A DNA stretch of 64,000 nt from Qipengyuania sp. ABI-127-1. Lineage in GTDB: Bacteria; Pseudomonadota; Alphaproteobacteria; Sphingomonadales; Sphingomonadaceae. Position 1 is the stretch's first letter. Each line of letters begins with the position of its first letter. The translations under genes and the position numbers were made by a program. The notes under the pieces were generated by a model. That model saw only the letters and a program-made list of their open reading frames with translations. It made no database searches and was not told the DNA's origin. Shown piece after piece: positions 1-7,661 of the stretch. The stretch spans positions 1-64,000 of the forward strand of contig JALJCR010000003.1 in the NCBI GenBank assembly GCA_022953095.1, in the 5' to 3' direction.

Positions 1-64
1 GCACGCAATGGAGCTTCTGTGTCCCGGCGGAAGGCATGCTTGTCTTCGACCGTTCGGCGGGGGA
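1..64 (-). repeat. 64-bp inverted copy of the DUF2793 gene
   Basis: Bases 1-64 are a perfect reverse complement of bases 1095-1158, which lie inside the DUF2793 gene. Identity stops abruptly at base 65. The copy is fused to the proline-rich hinge of the OmpA-like gene at a shared short GC-rich stretch (GGCGGGGGA). It probably continues beyond the left edge. It is either a real rearrangement or a chimeric contig end. Confidence 0.9.
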
Positions 65-759
65 GGCGGCGGGGGAGGCGGAGCACCGAAATTGTACTCG
101 AGCGTACCCATCAGCGAGTGGCTGGTGAACGAATCTTCCAGCGCGTTGCCACCCAGGTCGACCAGTTCGACGCTGTCAGCGTTGAAGTAACGATAGCGCA
201 GGCCGACATCGACATTGTCGGTCAGCGGAGCGCGAACACCAGCAAGAACCTGCCAGGCAAGCCCGCTGTCCGAATCGTCGATCGACGAAGCGAAGTTCGA
301 ATAGGGGGCGACCTCATAGCTCGTGCGCGCTACGCCGACACCGCCACCAACATAGCCCTGAAGGCCATCATCGGGGCCGAAATCTAGCAGGCCGTTCAGC
401 ATGAAGGAAAGCGCGCTGACATCACCGCCAGCCGAATAGGAGCCTGAAGGCGCAACAAAACCGGCACCATAAGGCAGACCGGGAGTGCCAACCAGGATGC
501 TATCGATATCTGCCTGGCGATAGCTGACTTCGGCTTCCAGACGGAAAGCACCGAAATCGTAACCGACATAGCCACCGCCATCGAAACCATATTCATGGTT
601 GATGGTGTGTGCGTCCGGACCGCCGTTGATTTCGAATTCTGTATCTTCGACGAGCATCGCACCGAATTCGGCGCCGATGTACCAGCTGTCGTCCTTTGCC
701 AGGGCTGGCGATGCAAGGGCCGTAGAGGCCATCGCCATTCCTATGACGAATTTCCGCAT
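65..759 (-). pseudogene. OmpA-like outer membrane barrel, 3' part replaced
   Basis: ATG at 759 opens a protein with a signal peptide (MRKFVIGMAMASTALASPALA) and an eight-stranded-type porin domain: aromatic beta-strand patterns such as YIGAEFGAML, GGGYVGYDFGAF, LQGYVGGGVGVA and VGLRYRYF. The barrel ends with EYNFGA, followed by a run of prolines, as in OmpA-family proteins where a hinge leads to the peptidoglycan-binding OmpA domain. That second domain is missing: after the prolines the frame enters the inverted DUF2793 copy at base 64 and stays open to the window edge. It lies downstream of the GTA remnant on the same strand. The barrel assignment is firm; whether the gene is broken in the genome or only in the assembly is open. 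Confidence 0.75.
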
Positions 760-949
760 TATAGTTTCCCCTTTTTGCGAATTGGAGCCACCGAGTGCAT
801 CATATCTAACTTTCAACCCTTGAGGTGGCAAGCAAACAATGGGCGGGAACTGTTGCAATAATGCCGCTTTTCCCGCGCCTTGAGAATGAGTTCCGTGCTT
901 CGGACCCCTTCCGTATCTGGCGAACGGTACGAAGCGTATCGGGTTCCCG

Positions 950-1354
950 TCAAATTCGCGGAATTATCGCAAGTGTTGCAAGCAGGTCGACGATCGCCCC
1001 GATTGCCGTACGCGCTTCGCTGTCGATTACCGAACCACCGACCGGCGGCACCGGCTGAACGGGCCGGTTCCATCCGTCGAGAAAGGCCAGGCGTTCCCCC
1101 GCCGAACGGTCGAAGACAAGCATGCCTTCCGCCGGGACACAGAAGCTCCATTGCGTGCCGTCCCAGCTCGCCAGATGGTCTCCGCGATTCTCCCATTCGC
1201 CCGAGGCAGGTGCAGCGACGATCCAGCACTCCCCTATCGCAGGGGAGGCGGGCGGCGTGCTGGCTTGTCCCTCCACCACCGGGTGGAGGAGCGCGTCGAT
1301 CCGCGCCAGCGCTTCGTTCACGAAGAATTCCTTCTGCGCCTGTCCTGCAGGCAT
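950..1354 (-). pseudogene. DUF2793 protein, N-terminally clipped GTA-cluster tail gene
   Basis: The frame reads MPAGQAQKEFFVNEALARID and continues through the family-typical HPVVEG, GECWIVA and WDGTQWSF stretches to the stop at 950 (134 residues if it starts at the ATG at 1354). DUF2793 proteins sit at the distal end of GTA-like head-tail clusters in Sphingomonadales and normally have a few more residues before GQAQKE. Here the upstream base sequence is the interior of the large terminase, in another frame, and no ribosome binding site precedes 1354. It was probably brought next to the terminase by an internal deletion. Whether it is still translated is unknown. Confidence 0.7.
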
Positions 1355-1358
1355 GGCT

Positions 1359-1829
1359 GTGCTGGGGGCCGCGCAGCACTTCGGGCTCGTTCGCCGAATA
1401 GAGCCAGGCACTCGCCCCGTTTTCCCAGGTCAGCTTGCGCAGGCTCGGCTCGAACACCGGGGCCAGCGCACCGGGGGCGGCGGCCAGCACGCCGCTATCG
1501 CCTTCGACCATGACGTTGCGAACTTCGGTCAGGCTGGCGCCGACCAAAGCGATGCGGGCGGCCGGATCGTTGCGGGCGACGTCGCGCACCCATTCGGCGC
1601 CTGCCCGGGTCTTGCCGAAGCCGCGCCCGGCGCAGATCAGCCATGTCCGCCATAGCTGCTCGGGCGGAAGCTGGGCATCGCGTGCCCAGCCTTCCCAGTA
1701 ATAGCTTCCCAGCGCCGCAAGCTCGTGGGCCGTGAGCAGGCGGCCCAGTTCCGCGCGATCGGCCTCGGCTTCCGGACTGTCGCGCCGCAGCCAGTTCCCG
1801 CGCGAGGGAATGGATTTAGCCTTCGCCAT
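1359..1829 (-). pseudogene. GTA/phage large terminase, truncated
   Basis: ATG at 1829 overlaps the end of the small terminase. The first 157 residues are a normal terminase ATPase N-terminus: Walker A (CAGRGFGKTRAG), then GASLTEVRNVMVEGDSG, and ending at EPEVLRGPQH, which in intact enzymes continues into the Walker B region. From about 1359 the sequence switches to DUF2793 DNA in a different frame, so the reading frame runs through unrelated codons to a stop at 813. The rest of the ATPase, the nuclease domain and all head and tail genes are absent. It cannot encode a working packaging motor. Confidence 0.75.
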
Positions 1830-2523
1830 CGCGTGCGGCCTTCCGGCGAGATTTGCGGATCGTCCGGTCGTTGGCACGGGCGCGTTCGCGCAGGGCATCG
1901 ATCTTGGCGTTGATCGATGCGATGGTCGTCACCTCGTCGGCCAGCGCGCGGCGGCCCTTTTCGCGGGCCACGTTTTCGCGGTGCGCGACAAGGCAGCGCA
2001 GGGCGGTCGCCGTGTCGAATTTGCGCGCGCTTGCAGGGGTGATTTCGCCTGCCCCCTGAGCGCGCAGGTGTTCGAGCATCTCCATTTCCAGATTGTCGTA
2101 TCCTTCGGCGAGGGCCGCATACCAGGCACGCGCGAAGTCCGGGTCGTCGCGGCGCAGGCGGTAGACCGCGCGCGGTGCGATCCCCGCCGCATCGGCCGCG
2201 GCGCGGACATTGGAGCTCTCGGCCAGCGTTTCGAGGAAGCGTTCGATCTTCTTTGCGCCGATGCGGCGGGTGCCGCCCGGACCGGCTGCCCCGTCGCCGA
2301 TGGGTATCCCGCGTGCCTCGTCCCATTCGCGGGCGAATTGCGGATCGATCCTGCGGCGGTGATAGGCGGTCGACAGGGCCACATTGGCTGCGCGGGCGGC
2401 GGCGCGCACCTTCGGCTCGCCCCGCAGGGCGGCGAGGAAAGGGGCCATCCATTCGGGTTCGCGAGGTGTCCCGGTCGCTGGTTTGCTCGGCACGTCGATC
2501 CCTTCCGCATTTGCACTGGGCAC
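1816..2523 (-). CDS. GTA-type small terminase / HTH DNA-binding protein
   Basis: A 235-residue basic protein with at least two helix-turn-helix-like repeats, around residues 37-58 (VRAAARAANVALSTAYHRRR) and 104-125 (VRAAADAAGIAPRAVYRLRR). It ends in a charged, probably coiled-coil tail. In Sphingomonadales GTA clusters such a gene precedes the large terminase and is taken to be the small terminase subunit. It overlaps the terminase start by 14 bases, which supports the assignment. The start is GTG at 2523, without a clear ribosome binding site. It looks intact, although its partner gene is destroyed. Confidence 0.65.
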   Translation of the reverse strand: MPSANAEGIDVPSKPATGTPREPEWMAPFLAALRGEPKVRAAARAANVALSTAYHRRRIDPQFAREWDEARGIPIGDGAAGPGGTRRIGAKKIERFLETLAESSNVRAAADAAGIAPRAVYRLRRDDPDFARAWYAALAEGYDNLEMEMLEHLRAQGAGEITPASARKFDTATALRCLVAHRENVAREKGRRALADEVTTIASINAKIDALRERARANDRTIRKSRRKAARDGEG

Positions 2524-2740
2524 GAAACGACGAAGGGCGGCCCCGCAAGGACCGCCCGCCAGGCCCGATCATGGTCCGGGCCGTTCGAATCGCACTTTTC
2601 CGATGTTCCCTTTTGCTAGCCAAATAGCGTCACGATGTCAAGAAAAAAGAACCAAATAGGTTAGTTCGAAAGCGTTGCCAACAAGGATCGCCTCGCTTAA
2701 TCCCGCACGTCTCACCGGGACGCGAGGAATCACCCCCACA

Positions 2741-3391
2741 ATGATCATGAAACCGCTGCGCGGGCTGTACGACTGGACGATGGACAAGGCCTCGCATCCG
2801 CATGCGGTGGGCTGGCTGGCCTTTTTCTGCTTCGTCGAATCCTCGTTCTTCCCGATTCCGCCGCACCCGCTGCTCGGCCTGATGTGCCTTGCCGAACCGA
2901 AGAAGGCGGTGAAGTTCGCGCTGATCGCCACGCTGGCCTCGGTGGCAGGCGCGCTGCTCGGCTATGCGATCGGCTGGGGGCTCTACGACAGCGTCGGGGT
3001 ATGGCTCATCGGCGCGCTGGGCCTGACCGAGGCCTTCCCCGTCGCGGCCTGCCATCTGCGCGAATACGATTTCGAGGCGATCCTGATCGCGGGCGCCACG
3101 CCGGTGCCGTTCAAGCTGCTGACGATCACCGCCGGCTTCGTCGGCATGAACCTCGTCACCTTCGTGCTGTCCAGCCTGTTCGCCCGCGCGCTGATCTTCA
3201 TGACCGTGGGGATACTGTTCCGCGTGTTCGGCGCGCCGATCAAACGGGTGATCGACAAATATCTCGGCACGGTGACGACCCTGTTCGTGATTCTCGTGGT
3301 GGGCGGGGTGGTGATCCTCACCCAACTCGGCGGAAGCGAGGATGGCGATACCGGCCCCTGCGCCGCCCCGCCGCCGATCGAAGCGCGCTAA
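2741..3391 (+). CDS. YqaA/DedA-like VTT-domain membrane protein
   Basis: An inner-membrane protein of about 216 residues with a SNARE-associated (VTT) fold: an amphipathic N-terminus (LRGLYDWTM), the characteristic FFCFVESSFFPIPPHPLLG re-entrant segment, then LIATLASVAGALLGYAIGWGLYDSVG and GATPVPFKLLTITAGFVGMNL, the second half motif. Proteins of this group are linked to lipid flipping and membrane homeostasis; the precise substrate here is not known. ATG codons at 2741 and 2747 are both possible; GAGGAA lies upstream. It ends in an acidic and proline-rich cytoplasmic tail. The neighbouring sphingolipid gene is convergent. Confidence 0.8.
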   Translation: MIMKPLRGLYDWTMDKASHPHAVGWLAFFCFVESSFFPIPPHPLLGLMCLAEPKKAVKFALIATLASVAGALLGYAIGWGLYDSVGVWLIGALGLTEAFPVAACHLREYDFEAILIAGATPVPFKLLTITAGFVGMNLVTFVLSSLFARALIFMTVGILFRVFGAPIKRVIDKYLGTVTTLFVILVVGGVVILTQLGGSEDGDTGPCAAPPPIEAR

Positions 3392-3407
3392 GGCGCGCGC
3401 GCCCGCT

Positions 3408-4658
3408 TCAGATAATCCCGACTTCCTTCCCGGCCTGCTCGAAGATCGAGAGGATTTCGCCGACCTCCTCTTCGCTATGTTCCGCGCAGAGCGAGCAGCG
3501 CAGCAACGTCATATTGGCCGGAGTTGCCGGTGGGCGGGCCAGATTGACGTACAACCCACCCTTGATCAGCGCTTCCCACATGGCCGCGCCCTTTTCGAGA
3601 TCGGGCATGATCACCGCGATGATCGCGCTTTGCGGTTCATCCGTGCCGAGGGTGAAGCCCAGGTCCTTCAGGCCCTTGTGCAGATTCCGCGAATTCTCCC
3701 ACAAATGCGCGCGCTTGTTCGACCCGTGCATCAGCTTGCGAATGCTGGTTTCGGCGGTCGCGACCACGGAGGGCGGAAGCGAGGCGGTGAATACATAGGG
3801 GCGGCATACCAGCCGCATGATTTCGAACTTGGGGTGGTTCGAAACGCAGAAGCCGCCGACCGTCCCGACGCTTTTGGAAAAGGTGCCGATAATGAAATCG
3901 ACATCGTCCATGACGCCTGCGGTTTCCACCACGCCGCGCCCGTTCTCGCCGATGAAGCCCATCGAATGCGCTTCGTCGACCAGCACCATCGCGCCGTACT
4001 TCTTGGCGATGGCAACCATTTCCTTGAGCGGCGCGACATCGCCCAGCATCGAATAGACGCCTTCGAGCACGACCAGCTTGCCCGCGCCTTCGGGAATGCG
4101 CCTGAGGCGCTTTTCCATCGCCTCGATATCGTTGTGCTTGAACGGCACGACCTCGGCATTGCCCATGGCGCAGCCGTCCCAGATGCTGGCATGGCTGTCG
4201 ATGTCGAGGATGACGTAATCGCCCTTGCCGGCGATGGTCGAGATGATCCCCAGATTGGCCTGATAGCCGGTGGAAAAGACCATCGCATGGTCCATGCCGT
4301 AGAAGTCCATGAGCGCCTGCTCGACTTCCTTGTGGCCCTGATAGGTGCCATTCAGGACACGGCTGCCGGTGGTGCCCGATCCGAAATCGGCCAAGGCCTG
4401 TTTGCCCGCCTCGACCACGTCGGGGTCGAAGGTCATGCCCATGTAGTTATAGGTGCCGAGCAGGATCGTGTCGCGCCCGTTGCAGATCGCACGGGTGGGC
4501 GAGAGGACCTTTTCCATCACCAGATTGAAGGGGTCTTCCTGCCCGCTGGCGAGCAGCCCTTCGCGCAAGGCGATGACGTCGTCGAACTTCGAGAACAGAT
4601 CGCTGCCTTCGCCTTCGATGGTCTCCGGCTGGTCCGGTTGGATGATGCCCTCGCTCAT
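3408..4658 (-). CDS. spt: serine palmitoyltransferase
   Basis: A 416-residue soluble PLP enzyme of the alpha-oxoamine synthase family. It condenses L-serine with palmitoyl-thioester to 3-ketosphinganine, the first step of sphingolipid synthesis. Visible motifs are YNYMG, GSGTTGSR, the PLP-ring-stacking His at about 156 (DIDSHASIW), VDEAHSMG with Asp228 and His231, and the Schiff-base lysine Lys262 in GTFSKSVGTVGG. The length matches the bacterial soluble enzyme of Sphingomonas. Its ATG overlaps the stop of the preceding acyl carrier protein gene, so the two are translationally coupled. This fits carrier-bound acyl chains as substrate. Confidence 0.93.
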   Translation of the reverse strand: MSEGIIQPDQPETIEGEGSDLFSKFDDVIALREGLLASGQEDPFNLVMEKVLSPTRAICNGRDTILLGTYNYMGMTFDPDVVEAGKQALADFGSGTTGSRVLNGTYQGHKEVEQALMDFYGMDHAMVFSTGYQANLGIISTIAGKGDYVILDIDSHASIWDGCAMGNAEVVPFKHNDIEAMEKRLRRIPEGAGKLVVLEGVYSMLGDVAPLKEMVAIAKKYGAMVLVDEAHSMGFIGENGRGVVETAGVMDDVDFIIGTFSKSVGTVGGFCVSNHPKFEIMRLVCRPYVFTASLPPSVVATAETSIRKLMHGSNKRAHLWENSRNLHKGLKDLGFTLGTDEPQSAIIAVIMPDLEKGAAMWEALIKGGLYVNLARPPATPANMTLLRCSLCAEHSEEEVGEILSIFEQAGKEVGII

Positions 4659-4900
4659 CAGTTGGCCTGGAGCTTGGTTACGGCATCCACGAGCTGGCCG
4701 TAATTCTCGATCTCGGCCTGCTGGTTCATCGAGATAATGATGTCGAATTCGTCTTCGATCTCGGCAACGAAATCCATGACGGTTAGGCTGTCGAATTCCA
4801 GATCGTTGGCGAAGGTCGTTTCTTCAGTAATGGTCACACCCTTCTTGTTGAAGGGGGCCGCCAGTTCGCGGATTTTTGCGTCGACTTGGGCTCGGTCCAT
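4658..4900 (-). CDS. acyl carrier protein dedicated to sphingolipid synthesis
   Basis: An 80-residue acidic four-helix carrier protein. Ser38 in the EFDSLTVMD motif is the 4'-phosphopantetheine site. It overlaps the serine palmitoyltransferase gene by one base (stop/start), which suggests that it delivers the acyl chain to that enzyme; a specialised carrier beside spt is known in other alphaproteobacteria. ATG at 4900 was chosen over an upstream TTG at 4915 because the TTG lies too close to AAGGA. The protein is diverged from housekeeping AcpP around the DSL motif. Confidence 0.88.
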   Translation of the reverse strand: MDRAQVDAKIRELAAPFNKKGVTITEETTFANDLEFDSLTVMDFVAEIEDEFDIIISMNQQAEIENYGQLVDAVTKLQAN

Positions 4901-5133
4901 CGCGGGGCTATCCAATCCTTATTTGGCGCAGGCCCACCAGGGGCACGGTGCACATTTTGCTGCCGGGGCAAAGCGGCTTGTGGTGGCGTTTGTCAAGCGC
5001 AGCAGGCAGTGACGCCCCTGCCGCAAGCGGGCAACCCTCTGTTCGAGCGAGAGAAAACGGATACGTGATTTTGCCTCTGCGAAGCTGGCCCGTCTGCCGC
5101 GCTGGATGTCTTCGCTTTCGAGATGACCGCCCG

Positions 5134-5502
5134 CTAATCAGGCACGAGGGCGCGAACTGCCGCCATGAAAGGCCCGATGGAAACGGGCTTGGCCAGATAG
5201 TCGGCCGCGCCCGCATCGCGGATCCGCTCTTCGTCGCCCTTGCCGGCATAGGCGGTAACCGCCAGCACTGGAACATCGGCCAATGCACTGTCGGCCTTGA
5301 GCTGGGCGATCAGATCGATCCCGCTGATATTGGGCAACTGGATATCCATGATAACCAGATCGGGCGCGAATCGCTTCGCCGTGGCAAGCACGTTCTGCCC
5401 GTCGGCCACGGGCACCACTTCATGGCCATTGGCCTTCAACACGTCGCAGAACAGCTTACGGTTGAGATCGTTGTCCTCGACAACGAGGATTCTCTTTGCC
5501 AC
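5134..5502 (-). CDS. divK: single-domain response regulator DivK
   Basis: A 122-residue lone receiver domain. The acidic pocket is Asp10/Asp12, the phospho-acceptor is Asp53 (LVIMDIQLP), the switch threonine is Thr83 and the invariant lysine is Lys105 (YLAKPVS). The motif VVEDNDLNRKLFCDVL is typical of DivK, the cell-cycle regulator that acts with PleC/DivJ-type kinases and DivL. The start is GTG at 5502 with GGAG eight bases upstream; longer upstream starts would run through the divergent DUF3572 promoter. It is transcribed away from the DUF3572 operon, an arrangement often seen in this order. Confidence 0.88.
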   Translation of the reverse strand: MAKRILVVEDNDLNRKLFCDVLKANGHEVVPVADGQNVLATAKRFAPDLVIMDIQLPNISGIDLIAQLKADSALADVPVLAVTAYAGKGDEERIRDAGAADYLAKPVSIGPFMAAVRALVPD

Positions 5503-5553
5503 TTGGCGGCTCCTTCGCGTGTTTCGAAGGGGCCATATGAAAAAGCGGGAGCG

Positions 5554-5838
5554 CTGACAATTATTCGCGAACCATCCGGGCAGGAAACGAGGACCGCCGA
5601 GGTGCTGGCGCTCGAAGCACTCGGCTGGGCGCTGGCCGACGAGAGGCGGGCCGAGCGGCTGCTCTCGCTCACCGGCCTCACTCCCGAACGGCTGAGGAAC
5701 GGGTTGAGCGATCGCGGCGTTCAGGCCGCGGTTCTCGAATTTCTCGCCAATCACGAACCCGACCTGGTCCTGGCCGCCGATGCGCTGGATGCCACACCGG
5801 GGGCACTGGTCGCAGCTGCGCAGGAGCTTGCTACATGA
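5554..5838 (+). CDS. DUF3572 family protein
   Basis: A small helical protein of 94 residues with the family pattern EVLALEALGWALADERRAERLL, then TGLTPERLRNGL, then VLEFLANHEPDLVLAADAL. Function is unknown. The frame has no ATG, GTG or TTG near the expected start. The best candidate is CTG at 5554, giving MTII, preceded by GCGGGAG. A six-codon ATG mini-ORF (5537-5557) overlaps it so that its TGA shares bases with the CTG. The stop (TGA) overlaps the ATG of the next gene, so this opens a tightly packed operon. Confidence 0.7.
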   Translation: MTIIREPSGQETRTAEVLALEALGWALADERRAERLLSLTGLTPERLRNGLSDRGVQAAVLEFLANHEPDLVLAADALDATPGALVAAAQELAT

Positions 5839-6464
5839 AACGGCCGCTGATCATTTCCGATTGCGACGAAGTGCTGCTGCACATGGTCTCGCCCTTCCGC
5901 GACTGGCTGGCCGAGACGCAGGGGGTGGAGTTCCGTATGGAGGGCAATGATTTCTCCAGGGCGCTACGCTGGCAGGATAGCGGGGAAGTTCTCGCGCCCG
6001 AGGAAATCTGGTCAAAGCTGGGCGGCTTCTTCGACACCGAAATGCACCGCCAGACCCCCATATCGGGCGCGATCGAGGGAATGGCCGCGCTGCGCGAACA
6101 CGCCGATGTCGTGATCCTCACCAATCTCGTCGACAAACGGCAGGAGATGCGCCGCGCGCAATTGCTCGATCACGGGCTCGATGCGCGGGTCTTCACCAAT
6201 CAGGGACCCAAGGGACCTGCACTTCAGGCGATCCTGGAGGAATACGAACCGTCGAAGGCCATCTTCATCGACGATCTGGCGCAACATCACCGCTCTGCGC
6301 GCGAGACCGTCGGCACCATCACCACGCTCCACCTCTGCGGCGAACCTTTGCTCGCCCCGCATATCGATTGCGCGCACACATCGGGTCATGCCGATGCACG
6401 GATCGATCGCTGGGACGAAGCGCTGCCGTGGCTGCTGGGCGAAATCGAGAAGGAAACCGCATGA
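5835..6464 (+). CDS. HAD-superfamily hydrolase
   Basis: A 209-residue haloacid-dehalogenase-like protein. Motif I is ISDCDEVLLH (Asp9 nucleophile, Asp11), motif II is VILTNL, motif III is the lysine in NQGPKGPAL, and motif IV is IFIDDLAQHH. It probably acts as a phosphatase on a small molecule; the substrate cannot be read from sequence. It overlaps both neighbours by ATGA junctions and belongs to the DUF3572-HAD-RidA-GDPD-acyltransferase operon. Confidence 0.85.
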   Translation: MKRPLIISDCDEVLLHMVSPFRDWLAETQGVEFRMEGNDFSRALRWQDSGEVLAPEEIWSKLGGFFDTEMHRQTPISGAIEGMAALREHADVVILTNLVDKRQEMRRAQLLDHGLDARVFTNQGPKGPALQAILEEYEPSKAIFIDDLAQHHRSARETVGTITTLHLCGEPLLAPHIDCAHTSGHADARIDRWDEALPWLLGEIEKETA

Positions 6465-6916
6465 GCATTCACGACCGTCTTCGTGCCCATGGCATCACGC
6501 TGCCCCCGGCGGCTGCGCCAGTTGCCAGCTATCAGCCTGTGATGGTCGATGGCCACACCGCCTATGTTTCGGGCCAGCTACCCTTCATCGACGGCAAGCT
6601 GGTGACCGGCAAGCTGGGCGAGGACATCGCGCTCGACCGGGGTATCGCCGCCGCGCGGGCCTGCGGTTTGATGATCCTGTCCCAGCTCGAAGCGGCAGGG
6701 CTGATCGAACGCGTGGCGCATATGGTCAAGCTGGGCGGCTTCGTCGCGTCGATCCCCGATTTCTTCGACCAGCCCAAGGTCATAAATGGCGCCTCGGACC
6801 TCATGGTCGAGGTGTTCGGCGATCCGGGAAAACATGCCCGCAGCGCGGTGGGCGTGTCGGTCCTCCCGCTCAATGCCGCGGTCGAGGTCGATGCGATCGT
6901 TGCTCTCAAGGCTTGA
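6461..6916 (+). CDS. RidA/YjgF family deaminase
   Basis: A 151-residue RidA-like protein. Family features are VSGQLPF, the internal AxxxLGLMIL-type helix and HARSAVGVSVLP, which contains the arginine that binds the imine/enamine carboxylate in RidA. Such proteins hydrolyse reactive 2-aminoacrylate and related intermediates. The start ATG at 6461 overlaps the stop of the HAD gene. The protein is longer than the canonical 128-residue RidA and resembles the TdcF-like class with an N-terminal extension. Confidence 0.87.
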   Translation: MSIHDRLRAHGITLPPAAAPVASYQPVMVDGHTAYVSGQLPFIDGKLVTGKLGEDIALDRGIAAARACGLMILSQLEAAGLIERVAHMVKLGGFVASIPDFFDQPKVINGASDLMVEVFGDPGKHARSAVGVSVLPLNAAVEVDAIVALKA

Positions 6917-7661
6917 TCGCTTTGTCGTACCGTCGCCTGATCCTGCGCGGGTCGGGTGGCTGCGCGAATGGACCTTTGCCCATCGCGGCCTGCATAACGA
7001 GCTTGCTCCGGAAAACTCGCTTGCGGCCTTCGCCGGCGCACTCGAACGCGGGATGGGCGTGGAATGCGATATCCAGCGCAGCCGCGACCATGCGGCGATG
7101 CTCATGCACGACTGGGAGCTGGAGCGGCTTACCGGCGTGACCGGTCCGACCGCGTGTTATTCGGCCGAAGAGCTGGCGCGGATCGCCTATCTCGACAGCG
7201 AACACATGCTGGCGCGGCTCGACGATTTGCTGGAACTGGTGGATGGCAAGGTGCCCATCCTCGTGGAAATAAAATCGCGTCGTCGCTACGATGTCGAGGA
7301 GAGCTGCGTCGCCGTGCGCGATGCGCTGGCCGGATATGAAGGGCGCCATGCTGTGATGAGTTTCGACCCGCGTGTCTCGCGCTGGTTTCGCAGGCATTCG
7401 CCGCACACAGTGCAGGGCCTGGTCATGCGCGAGGACCATTTCGGTATGACGCAGAAGGCCTGGCAGCGGCATGTGGCGTTGTGGTTCGCACGGCCTGAAT
7501 TCATCGCCTATCACGTCGCGGCTTTGCCCAATCCGATGGTTTCTTCGCTACGCGCTGGCGGTATGCCGGTGCTCACCTGGACGGTGGATACGCCGGACTT
7601 GCGCGACCATGCGCGGGTCCATGCCGATGCGCCGATTGCCGAAGGGGCGGGGCTGGCATGA
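6891..7661 (+). CDS. glycerophosphodiester phosphodiesterase
   Basis: A 256-residue GDPD TIM-barrel enzyme. Catalytic features are AHRGLHNELAPENS (His31, Arg32, Glu41), the metal-binding VECDIQ (Glu58, Asp60), MHDWELERLTG (second catalytic His) and VEIKSRR. It cleaves glycerophosphodiesters to glycerol-3-phosphate and an alcohol. No signal peptide is seen, so it is cytoplasmic. It overlaps the RidA gene by 26 bases and the next gene by ATGA. Confidence 0.88.
   Translation: MRSLLSRLDRFVVPSPDPARVGWLREWTFAHRGLHNELAPENSLAAFAGALERGMGVECDIQRSRDHAAMLMHDWELERLTGVTGPTACYSAEELARIAYLDSEHMLARLDDLLELVDGKVPILVEIKSRRRYDVEESCVAVRDALAGYEGRHAVMSFDPRVSRWFRRHSPHTVQGLVMREDHFGMTQKAWQRHVALWFARPEFIAYHVAALPNPMVSSLRAGGMPVLTWTVDTPDLRDHARVHADAPIAEGAGLA

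Noticed and set aside
813..1898. 361-codon minus-strand frame as a single terminase protein
   Set aside because: Only codons between 1829 and about 1359 are terminase; the rest reads DUF2793 and intergenic DNA out of frame.
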